Shown here piece by piece: positions 49,801 to 60,500 of a stretch of DNA of 64,000 bases; position 1 is the first letter of the stretch; every line of letters starts with the position of its first letter. This DNA is from Moringa oleifera (lineage: Eukaryota; Streptophyta; Magnoliopsida; Brassicales; Moringaceae), in the NCBI GenBank assembly GCA_021397835.1, contig JAJFZO010000863.1, forward strand, positions 1,860,001 to 1,924,000, read 5' to 3'. The notes beneath the pieces were generated by a model. The model did no database searches. It was not told the origin of the DNA and saw only the letters and a list, made by a program, of their open reading frames with translations. The translations under genes and the position numbers were made by a program.

Positions 49801-51032
49801 GTTATTGAAAGTCTTGTATCACTTGATGGAGTTTCGCCTCAGTAGCTCAACATTGATAATTCTGTTGTTGCTGCTACAGAGACCCGTTGATGGCCCTGCA
49901 GGACCGAAGCAAGACTTGAGGAGCTTTAAGCTTATATTGGAATATATAAAAGCCTTGCCTGTAAGTGTCTGTGCTAGTTTTTGCATTCATTTTAGTTTAA
50001 ACTCATCAAATTTATTATTAGTTCCTAACAGTTTACAAATGTGAGGGAGACAGAAAACAATTTCCCGGCATCAAGTAACTTATGATCAATTTCCTGCAGA
50101 CTGGGCAAGAAACAGACTTTGTCTTAGTCTCATGTACAGGATCAGGAGTAGAAACTAACAGAAGGGAGCAGGTTCTTAAAGCAAAGAGGGTCAGCCCTTT
50201 CTTCTTCTTTTCTTCCTTCTGTTTAAATAATACTTTATTACTTTTTCTTACATAAGCTATATCTGTGGGTTCAAAATATCTTCAGGCTGGGGAAGATTTA
50301 TTAAGAAGATCAGGCCTTGGGTACACAATAATTCGCCCTGGTCCCCTTAAGGTGATGTTCCAAAAGACCCACTGAATCAATGGCTTGAGTTTTTTTTTTT
50401 TTTTTCACTTATATTATTTCTAGTTCATCCCTGGATATTAAACTTGAATGAGGGAACAAACCGTTTACTGCTTCAACCAAGAAACATAGGACAATAATTG
50501 AGTATTGGTCTGGCAGGAGGAACCTGGTGGCCAACGTGCTCTCATATTTGATCAAGGAAACAGGATTTCTCAGGTGAGAATGAACCATTCTTCTGAATTA
50601 TCAGTACGGGAGAACTGGATGTGTCCAGTCTAATCATCTTTCTCGGATGCAGGGCATTAGCTGTGCTGATGTGGCTGATATCTGTGTGAAGGCATTGCAT
50701 GATACAACTGCCAGAAACAAGAGTTTTGATGTGGGTTAACTTTCTTTTGTTGGTTTTGAAGTTAGCTTTTAGTGAGAGAGAGCTGACATAATTGTGATTA
50801 TCTGCAGGTATGCCATGAATATGTTGTCGAGCAAGGGAGAGAGCTCTATGAACTGGTAAGAGATGTCAATAAACAGCCCAAGATTTGGCAAAGCGGAACA
50901 GCTTTATCGTTGAATTTTTAACTGCTTATACTCAGAACTAAACCTTTGTTCTTTATATAGGTTGCCCATTTGCCTGATAAAGCAAATAACTATTTGACTC
51001 CAGCGCTGTCTGTTTTGGAGAAAAACACTTGA
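46890..51032 (+). CDS. HCF173: HCF173, chloroplast psbA translation factor (SDR fold plus CIA30 domain)
   Basis: Thirteen coding exons: 46890-47420, 47847-48059, 48279-48483, 48658-48733, 48878-49013, 49144-49248, 49880-49960, 50100-50189, 50286-50351, 50517-50573, 50653-50730, 50808-50855, 50961-51032. They encode 585 residues. A Ser/Thr/Asn-rich, acid-poor N-terminus of about 40 residues looks like a plastid transit peptide. A low-complexity basic linker and a run of 12 Gln at about 73-84 follow. The NAD(P)-binding motif VVGATSRIG is at about 153. The SDR fold is interrupted by a CIA30-type domain (about 260-410, including DWEVREGTYFQDAI and GYVFTRGGYVELSKK) and resumes with GEDLLRRSGLGYTIIRPGPL. 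In Arabidopsis HCF173 binds psbA mRNA and is needed for D1 synthesis and photosystem II. Confidence 0.93.
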
Positions 51033-51111
51033 TCATCCTCTGAGAGATTGATTTGATTATTTGTTCGAGAGTCATCTTTGTGACGATACTACCCCAAACA
51101 CAAGAAGAAAA

Positions 51112-51189
51112 TGACATCCCCTTGCTAGATATATATATTGCACACAATGTTGACATCCCCTTGCTAGATGTATATATTGCACACAATGT
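51112..51189 (+). repeat. 39-bp tandem repeat in the HCF173 3' UTR
   Basis: Two direct copies of a 39-base unit (51112-51150 and 51151-51189), each starting tgacatccccttgctagat, with one visible difference, lie 80 bases after the stop codon. Confidence 0.9.
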
Positions 51190-51910
51190 TGCCAATAAAG
51201 CTATCTTTTCTCTCAGTCTAAACGCATGATTTGCAACTTGTGGTGGTTTTGCTTTATGCAATTGTAAATGTAAAATATGATTAGTTCCAATTGGCAAAAG
51301 TGTAAAGGGAATTGTTCCATGCCAATCTTTAACAATGTGGTATATTGTGTAATGAACTTTGAAACAGATCAAATTATTCCAACTAGCTTACTGGATTTAC
51401 AATCATCTTACTTCATCCGTTTTGCTTGATTAAGCACATTCTAGTGCAAGGATTTTGATCATTCAATGGAAATAAAATTTAGATGCAGAATCTGAGTAAT
51501 GCACAGCACCATTTTGTGGACTGGTGAAGGATTTCCCCTGTTTCTAGGGAACTTCTTATATGGCCTTGGTAAATGGGTGCCTACTCAATGGAGGGGATAT
51601 AAAATTGATGATTATTAGATTCTTTTTCGCGCAAAAAATCCAAAGCTACTTGCATATGCGGTGAGATTCTGTGCAAACAATCGGCAAATGTTTCTGTTTT
51701 GTCTTGATTACAGGCCACAAATTTTGACACGTAGATAGGCCTGGATATAAAGATAACTCTTGGGCATGGGCTCTGTTGGACCACCAGCACAAATCCAACA
51801 TCTACTCCTGAAGAGAAGCAAAATCCGAGAGAAGCTCTGGTGGTCTCTTTCCTCTGGTTGAAAATGAAGTGGGCATACAGAAACTGAAAGAGAACCAGAG
51901 CCTCAAAATA
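51190..51910. other. HCF173 3' end and promoter of the next gene
   Basis: No ORF with coding character. Short open frames on the minus strand look like chance. The leader of the next gene probably lies after about 51780. Confidence 0.4.
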
Positions 51911-52667
51911 ATGCTAATTCATACCTCAACTCCAGCCTTTCATAGCAGAGTCTTAGTGTATCCTGGATGTGTTAACAGCAACGAGAAGAGTCTTATCGTG
52001 AAGAAGACTAGTTATATTACTAGAGCCAGCAAAAGCTGCCGCCTGATAGCAACCAGCGTCTTTGCTGCTGCAGTAGTCATAGCCTCAGCTGCAGGAGCAA
52101 TTGAGGCACCCCAAGAAGCAGAGACACTATCCAACATACCCCAAACGCTTTCTGGTGAGTGTGCTTCTCCTAAGGATTGCAAGAAGCCAAGGATCCAACG
52201 GCCTAAATCTAGGAAAGCAGAGTCATGCACAAGCAAATGTGTCACCACTTGCATCCAAGGGGGCGAAGGCTCCCCCGGAGAAGGCCCTTTCAACATCAGG
52301 AGGTATCGGTTCTTCATCTTTCGTACGATTTTCTTGCCCTTCTGATACAACAAGCATATAAAACCAATTATATATAACCATTGGTGGATCGAAACCCACA
52401 TGGTGTTTCAGCAATGATGACTGTTTTTATTCTGTCTTTTTCTGCAGGCCAATAGTGGTTTTCAAGCAAGGATTCCGAAGTCGTCAATACTGGTACTGAT
52501 TCTGTTCCCCAAGGCACTATTTTTGTAGGAACACTACTTTCACAAGTCAGATTTTCTGGGTTCCCACAGTCATCAGTTCTGATATTTGATAACAATTGGT
52601 CTTATGCAGCTTGGTGGAGTGTTCTGATATCTGCAATTTGATTGAAGATGGAGATGATGAGCCTTGA
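51911..52667 (+). CDS. Small Cys-containing protein, probably plastid-targeted
   Basis: Three exons: 51911-52302, 52448-52492, 52610-52667, encoding 164 residues. GT-AG junctions and phases agree. The N-terminal 45 residues are Ser/Thr/Lys-rich with few acids, like a transit peptide. A hydrophobic Ala/Val/Ile segment (SVFAAAVVIASAAGAIEAP, about 50-70) follows and could be a membrane anchor or thylakoid-transfer segment. Downstream come paired Cys (CASPKDC, CTSKCVTTC, later CLVECSDIC) suited to metal binding or disulphides. The ATG at 51911 was chosen because no earlier in-frame ATG is present. I do not recognise a named domain. It sits between HCF173 and bL20. Confidence 0.75.
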
Positions 52668-53129
52668 CTTGTCTAGGACCTCTTCTGCCTACTACCAACC
52701 TAGCAGAATTTTCGGATTTTTTTGTTCTCCCCTTGGTGAAACAAGGATCTTTTTCACATCAATTGTTCTTGATTTCAGTGATAATTATTAAATCAAAGAC
52801 AAAGGTCTTTTAGCTACATTGCTTCTCTTTAATCCCAATAGTAGTCTTCTGTGAGAGACGTGGGTATTCATCTGTAGTTCACATTCGATAGCTTGAATAT
52901 CTCAACTCACTTATATCACAAACAGCAATCTCAGATGAAAAGGAAAACAGTAGGACAACGATTTGACATTCTATTACATACAAAAGTCTCATCCTCCTTT
53001 TCTTCACTACATTAAGATTTCCTGCTGTCCTCAGTTATTCTGACTCGTATACCATGTACCCATTTACTTGTATGCAAAAAATTGTGGGGAAGAGACAAGA
53101 ACAATGAGGTTCCTCTGTCGAAAACCACC
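52668..53129. other. Convergent 3' ends of two genes
   Basis: Intergenic DNA between the plus-strand small gene and the minus-strand gene, which converge here. It probably contains both 3' UTRs. No ORF of interest. Confidence 0.5.
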
Positions 53130-53959
53130 CTAAAGCTTTGGAAATGGCTTAACAAGCGAAGAGGACAGAGAGGACGCTGGTGATGCATATGGAGATTTTC
53201 TGCTAAGTTGAGGATGATCTCTTTGCTCCTGCTCATGGCCTTTCTCTTCTTCCTCTCCTGCTTCACTCTCATGCTCTCGATTGGCTTCCTTCTCTGCCTC
53301 ATCCACCATCTGCTCGTTTCACAAAGAATCAATTATGTTAAACTGATACATAGCTACTGAAATTGCCATTTCATAGACAGAACTGCACTTATGAATCTGC
53401 AGAAGAGATGAGGGAAAGCTGATCAGGGTTAGTATTAGTATTTATCAATCCACCATGGATCATAAGAAAACTATATATGAAAATATAAGCATCTCTCCAG
53501 AAATTGTTTCCATATATTGCCTTGAATCATATACTACTATCCAAGCTGTCAGGCAAGCAGGCTATAAGCTGATAATCAACTCAGTTAAAGCACATACTGA
53601 TACATGTACCTTCCAATATAAACAGCAAGCAACCAAGCTGACAGGCACAAGCCAATATTGCAGACCATGAAGATGAAACAATAAATGCCTACAAAGATAT
53701 GAGAGAGTGATGGAGAAAGAGAAGCATAAGAGACCTTAGTAGTGATGGCAGGGGAGAGAGAAGGCAATATATCGACAAGGTGGGTCTTGATGCGGTGCAA
53801 GGCGTCCTTAGCGAGGCCATGAGCGGCGACTGTAACATCTCTGATCACACCCTCTAAGAAGTGCCTTGTGTTCTCAAAAGCATCAGCAGGTACAGCAGCA
53901 GCAGCCAGCTTCTCCAACACCTTCTCCTTTATCACTCCCAACTTCCTACTTATACTCAT
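53130..53959 (-). CDS. Unknown 134-residue plant protein
   Basis: Two exons on the minus strand, 53959-53735 and 53309-53130, give 134 codons with a GT donor and CAG acceptor in matching phase. Exon 1 is amphipathic and helical (KEKVLEKLAAAAVPADAF, then HFLEGVIRDVTVAAHGLAKD, then LVDILPSLSPAITTK). Exon 2 is highly charged (DEAEKEANREHESEAGEEEE) with a Ser/Pro/Lys tail. An in-frame ATG 13 codons upstream (53998) would add basic residues; the inner start is preferred but not proven. I see no known catalytic motif, signal peptide or membrane segment. It is divergently arranged with bL20. Confidence 0.7.
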
Positions 53960-54519
53960 TATCTTCTTCTTCTTGGGTCTTGTTTCTTGCAGCAACAAGA
54001 AGAGAGCTTCTGTTTGCTACTTCGAGTTTGAATATTGCATGGTCTGCAGGGAGTGTCGTCTCCCCATTTCAGTCTTCCTTATTGGCAGCATCTGCTTGAT
54101 TTTCATTTTTAGTGGTAGCCATTAATTTGATCTCTCAACGATGTTACCCACAGATATGCAACGTGGCCTCTGTTCATTTCCATTATCTCTACTACATCAT
54201 CACCAGCATGTCTATTTTTCGTCTCTCTTTTTGTCTTCAGGATATTCCTCCCTTGTCATAGAAAACCTTGAATATTTGAAAATTACACATTGAGGGGAAA
54301 ATGTAATTTATAAAAGAAGGAGGGCTTGTTAGCTAAACCTGAATGGTAAAGGGGTCTCTTCGCAATTAGTCAAAAGACCAAAAAAGAAAGCAAAGAGCGG
54401 CCTCGTGGAAATTAAACGTCCTCCGGGCAGTGAGGGTGTTGGAAATCGGTCGTCGTTTGCAGCAGTAACGCATAGAGAGGTCTTGTTTGGGCAAAGTTGG
54501 AAAGAGGAAGAGGAAAAAA
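53960..54519. promoter_or_regulatory. Shared divergent promoter region (unknown gene / bL20)
   Basis: Only 560 bases separate the start codons of the minus-strand unknown gene and of bL20, so both promoters must lie here. A TATAAAAG sequence at 54309-54316 points toward bL20. No other clear motif was found. Confidence 0.5.
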
Positions 54520-57500
54520 ATGAACAAGAAAGAGATACTGAAGCTGGCCAAGGGGTTTAGGGGAAGGGCGAAGAACTGCATAAGGATAGCGAGGGAGAGG
54601 GTCGAGAAGGCCTTGCAGTATTCCTACAGAGACCGCCGCAACAAGAAGCGTGACATGCGCTCCCTCTGGATCCAACGCATTAACGCCGGAACCCGACAGC
54701 ACGGCGTAAGATTCTCCCCATTTACCTTCTTTTCCTTATCAAATTTTTTCTTCAAGGAAAAGGAAAATGCGGTCTTGTCTTATATCTATCTTTGTTTGAT
54801 GGTTCATTCTTCTTGGTTGTGTGTTTGAGTCTGGGTTTAGGGTTAATCAGCTTTGAATGAATTGTTTCTTGCTCCCCTACGTTCGTTCTGTCCTGCTGGG
54901 TTCTGCTTTTTAAAAGTGGATTTTTGACTGTTCTTTTGTTATGAAGAAGTTTAGTTGCAGCCCTTAGACCATATCCCACTTAGAGTAATTCCTTCGTATT
55001 AGTTTATAATGGGATAATTGACCTCCTGCAACTTTCTTGGTTTCCAACCATCATTGAAGAAATTCAATTGCCTTCAGCAACACAAAACCCAGCAACAAAA
55101 AACCAGGGGAACTAAGTTTGAAGTGGTTTTTGTTTCGATTCAAAAATTTGTTGCTCTGAAAAAAAAGAGGGTATGTTGTTGCTTGGATGGAGGCATTTTT
55201 AACCTAAAATTAGGGAATTGGGTTTGTTTCTACAATTCTTTTGGTTTGAGTTTTTTAAATTGGCTCCAAAACCTTTAAAAAACCCTCAAAAATCCAGAGA
55301 GAAGAAGGAAAAAAAAAAAAAAGAAGAAACAGCCAGGCCTTATGACTATAGTGGAATCAGTGAGTCAGTGATTATATACTGGTTTTGGGCATTTGGTATG
55401 TTGATTATTGGGATTCTCAATATTGTGAGGAATAGTAACAAATGGGCAGCAAAGGCCGCAAGGAGGAGGAGTTGTTACTCGATCTGCTGGCAGCTCTTTT
55501 TGCGCTATTTGAGGATTGCTTTCTCGAGGGTGTCAATTGTGGCACCGTCTGAGGTGTTGGTAGCATCCTTAATTGTGGACAGAGAAGAAGATTCTAGCCA
55601 TCATGAGGTGTTGTGGGCTGAGTTTGATAAGTTACAGGGCGAGGGAGATGTTATCGAATCACACAGATAGTGAAAGAATCTGGATTACATCTAGTAGAAG
55701 GACAAGTACTTAAAGATGATAATTCGATTAGGATTATCACTGTACAAAGGGTAAAATGGTAGAATAGAAGCACATAGGTTACAGAAAGGGTTGCCATGAT
55801 AAGTTGGTTGGACTCATCTGATGGGTGAGAAAATTCTTGAATTTGTGACATTTTCTAACTTTTTGGAACTTGGAAGTGACAGAATCACTTCATTAGGGTC
55901 AAATAAAATTTCTGTACATCTCCATGGTATTCTTATCAAGCAATGAGGGTATTTGCTCATAGCATTTGATTAAATGTCATACCAAATGGAGAAAGGCAAC
56001 TAATAGAATGAGACCATTTCTCTTCTTTTTAAGCGAAAATAGAGGAGATTGTTCATTAAATTTAATGTCTTGGTGTCAAATTTGTGAGCATTTAAGATAC
56101 TATGAACAATTATCTTTCTTGTCCTTCTAAACCAATATCACATGGTACAATAGAGTTTGGCATCATGCTGATGAGTTCAAGCCTTTTAGATGTGTTTTAA
56201 GTTAGGCTATTGGTGGTAAGGTATCATTCTAGAATGGAATAGAAACCTTCAAAAAATTGTACATACTAATTTTAGATGGAGAAGGGAGATTGAAGTGGAA
56301 GCAAGAGTCTTTTTCAAAAATATTTTAACTTGAAAAGCCAAAACAGAAGTATTGAAACTATAGAGGCAAATGTACCTAAACATTAGGTAAGAGAAGTGCT
56401 TCGTCATCGGGTGGTCATGACAGAACAATTGATTGACTCTGCCTTTTCTTTTTGCTTTCTGAGGAGTGCATTGGGTGTTAGGGGTTAATCATTCTTGCTT
56501 GTCATGTTATGCAATTATATGGTTGTAAGTTGAATTATGTGATATTGTTTATTTGCTGGTGAAGGGGAGAACTTAAAGGGAAGAAATGGGGAAAACTTAT
56601 AAACTAAGGAGGGTTATGCTTTTTGTGCATTGCTTCTCTTTCATTTTTTTAATTGTCTACTTTATGGAACTGTGTTAGGTCACAAATCCGTTTCACTTAT
56701 TCTAAGTGCAATGGAAATACTGGTAACGCCAAGGATAATGATGTGTAATTTTGTTGAGGTCATGAGGGGAGAGTGACTTGGAAGTTTTGTTAGGAATGTT
56801 GAGGGTGAGTGGAAATTGTTATAAGGGATAACAACAAGTGGGAAGGGATGTGAAATTTCTTGTAGTTGAGCGTAGCTCAATGGAGAGTTTCCAAGCCTCT
56901 TGTGTGCTTGCTACTTTCTTTGTAGACATTACCCAAATTAATAAAAATATCGATATTAATCCTTTTCCCATTATCCTTCAATTACTAACAAGTCTAGATA
57001 ATATCAAATATGGTATTAGAGCAGCAGCTTTGGACGAAAAACAAGAAAAATGGCGGCCAAAAATGTTGCCAATGAATCGATTTTCGGTGGAGGAGACGGT
57101 CAGCGTTGTGCAGGAAGAACTTAATCGGGGAGATGGACTCATTCAAGAAAGCAGTGTTGAATAGCAACAAGCGGTTTGATCAACTCATTAAACTTCAAGA
57201 AGATTCGATTAAAATTGCATCATCGTTAGACGGGAAAGATAAAGAATTTGTGGTACTTAGTTCGGTTTTTTTGGCCTCGGGGGGGGGGGGGGGGGGACAT
57301 CCTCATGGGGGCAGTAGAGGTACCACCTTCTCAAGGATTCGGCACAATTTTCGATTTTGCAAATTGAAAATGCCATTTTTTGATAGAAAAAATCTAAATG
57401 GGTGGATTCTAAGGCTAAATGATATTTCGAGTTTCATAGACTCAACAATGAGGAGAAATAGGAAGCGACTATCATCGGTTTTGAGGGAGATGCGCTGTTG

Positions 57501-60500
57501 TGGTATTAATAGGAAACAAGGAAAGGCCGATTGCTTTATGGAAAGAGATGAAGATCTTGCTTCTTAGACAATTTTGGTCGGTGCAAGCAAGATATTTTCA
57601 TGAGCAATGGCTAGCCTTACTGCAAGATGGCATTGTGCAAGAGTATCGAAGAAGGTTCATTGAACTATTGGCTTCCCTAGATAATATCTTCGAGGGGTGG
57701 ATTAGGAAATTTTATCAACGGGCTAAGGCTTGATATTTAGGTTAAGGCGCAATGGATTTGGTGAGAAAACACTCCTGCATCGGGGGCTTGGTCGTCAACT
57801 TTTACAACCCCTACTAAACCTCCATTTGGGGAAGGCATTACCATGGTAAAACCATACAACAAGGTTCATAGGATGAAAAACTCAAAATTAGAGAAGAAAT
57901 GGAAAAAAGGGCCTTGTTAACATTTTGATGATAAGTGGGCGAGCCCTTGGGCATCACTGTAAGAAGGAATTGAATGTATTGTCGACTTACGATGCCGAGG
58001 AAGAAGATGGGGCCAAGGAGAACCAACGAAGGAGGTGGAGCTGGAGTTAGAAGCCATTGAGATCGATCGGGTCATTGAAGTTTCTCTAAATTCAGTGGTG
58101 GGTTTGACAACTCCAAAAACCATGAAATTGAAGGGAAAACTTGGGGATCAAGAGGTGGTGACACTAATTGCCAGGAACAACCCGTAACTTCATCTCCTCT
58201 GAGCCTGTAAAGCAATTAAAGCTACTCATTACAAAAGCTGGAACGTTTGGGGTCACAATGGGCATGAGAAACTTTATTCATGGATAAGGAATTTATCGAG
58301 GAGTAACACGAGATTCATGTGGGTAATGATTTTTTGCCATTGGATTTAGGAAGCTTTGATGTGATTTTAGGCATTCAATGGTTTGAAACACGAGGTATGA
58401 TTGAAGCCAACTACAAGACTTAGGTGATAATATTTCAATAGGGTGATGTGATGGTAACATTATGAGGGGATGTTTCACTTAGCAAAAACTCTTGAATCTT
58501 TAAATGCAATGATGAGAACATTGATGCACAAAGGTTTGGCATCTTTGGTGGAGTTGAATCAATTGGATACTTTTGGTGCTACTACCTCACTCAGATTAGT
58601 GCCAAGATAACTTCAATCTGTGTTGGCAGAATTTGATGGGGTTTTTAATTTGCCTCATGGGTTATCCCTTGTTCGTGGTCATGAACACTCAATTTTATTG
58701 AAGGTTGAAAGTTCATTAGTAAGTGCTCTACTGTAGCCTCATGCCCAAAAGGATGAGATTGAGCTACTTGTCAGAGAGATGTTGGCTGCTGGAATCATCC
58801 AAGTCAGTAACAGTCCATTCTTCAGTCCGGTTCTATTAGTTGCAGAAGAAGGATGGGTCTTGGAGATTTTGTGTTGACTATCGCGCTTTGAACAAAGCCA
58901 CAGTACCAAATAAGTATCCTCTCTCAGTTATGTATGAGATTCTTGATGAATTATTTGGTGCAAAATCTTATTGAAATTGGATCTAAATCAAGTTATCCTC
59001 TATGAAAAAGAGCTCATAGCAATGGTATTTATAGTGATGAAGCGGAGACCATATCTACTAGGTAGGCATTTTATCGTCAGAACTGATCAACAAAGCCTGA
59101 AATTTTTGTTGGAACTGAGAATTGTGGGCGTTGAGTATCAAAAATGGATTACGAAATTGATGGGTATGATTTTGAAATCCAATATCACAGTGGGACTACT
59201 GATATGGTGGCTGATGTGCCCTCTCAGGTTTTTATTCAAGTAGAATGTTCAGTATTGTCAGTACCATAGTGGCAACACTAGGGCAGAGTGCGGGTTGAGT
59301 TGGCAGGGAATGTGCTCGTTCAAAAGTTGTGGGATGATATCAATTCAAGAGCACAGTCCTACACTGGGTTCTCAGTAGAGTAGGGGGTGTTGTTCTAGAA
59401 AGGATGTCTTGTGATTCCAAAGAATTCTACATTTATTCCTGGGAAATATCAGCAAATTTTGTTGCTCTCCAGTTGCGAACCATTCGGGGGAGTCAAAGAC
59501 ATATCACCTTCTTGCAACAGAGCTATTTTGGGTTAGCATGTGAAAGGAGGTCATCCACTTTGTTAAAACTTGTTTAATTTGTCAACAGAACAAGCAATCA
59601 GCCACCACACCAATAGAATGAAATTGCGATGGATTTTATTGAAGGGTTGCCTCGATTGGAAGGTTTGGAATTACCATATTGGTGGTGGTGGACCGCTTAA
59701 GCAAAATATGCTCATTTTATAGGATTGAAGCATCTTTTTACTGCAGTGTCAGTGGTGATAGTATTTGTTAAGGAGGTTGTGAAGCTTCACGATATTTTTC
59801 CATCTATCACTTCCAACAGGGACTTGTATTTTTGAGCAATTTTTGGAGCAAATTGTTCAAGTTGCAGGGCACCAATCTTAAGTGTAGCACTGTTTACTAT
59901 CCTCAAACCGACGACCAATTAAAGGTTATAAATTGCTGCCTCGAGACTTATTTCCACTGTTTTGTTTTAGACAAGCCTCAAACTTGGGCTCAATGGTTGG
60001 CATGGGCTGAATATTGGTATAATACTTCTTCTCATTCTTCTACTCGCCTTTTCATGCTTGTATGGCTGAGGTCCTCCATCCCTTAATCGTTATGAGAGAG
60101 GCAATGTTGTGGTGTCCTTGGTTGATCAATTATTAGAAGATAGGGATGCTATCTTAGCTGATTTATGCATGCAACTACTAAGAGCCCAACAGAAACCCTA
60201 AGCAGATAAGAAAAGGCATCCAGAAGAATTTCTGGTCGGGACTTGGTTTTCTTGCAATGATGACCATATTGATAGCGTACTCTAGATAAGCACAGGTACG
60301 AGAAACTTGCTGCTCGTTTTTATGACCCTTTGAAGGTGATCCAACATGTGGACAAGGTCGCTCACAAGCTGGAACTTACCTCTTCAGTAGTCATACACCT
60401 GGTATTTCATGTGTCTCAGTGGCGGGGTGCCCAAGGATTCCTTGTCCTCCTCTTCTCCATCGTGTCCATGACAATTAAATTCTAATTTGGAATTAGTTGT

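Noticed and set aside
52012..52401. 129-codon minus-strand frame
   Set aside because: It is antisense to the small plastid-candidate gene, whose plus-strand exons have consistent splice phases.
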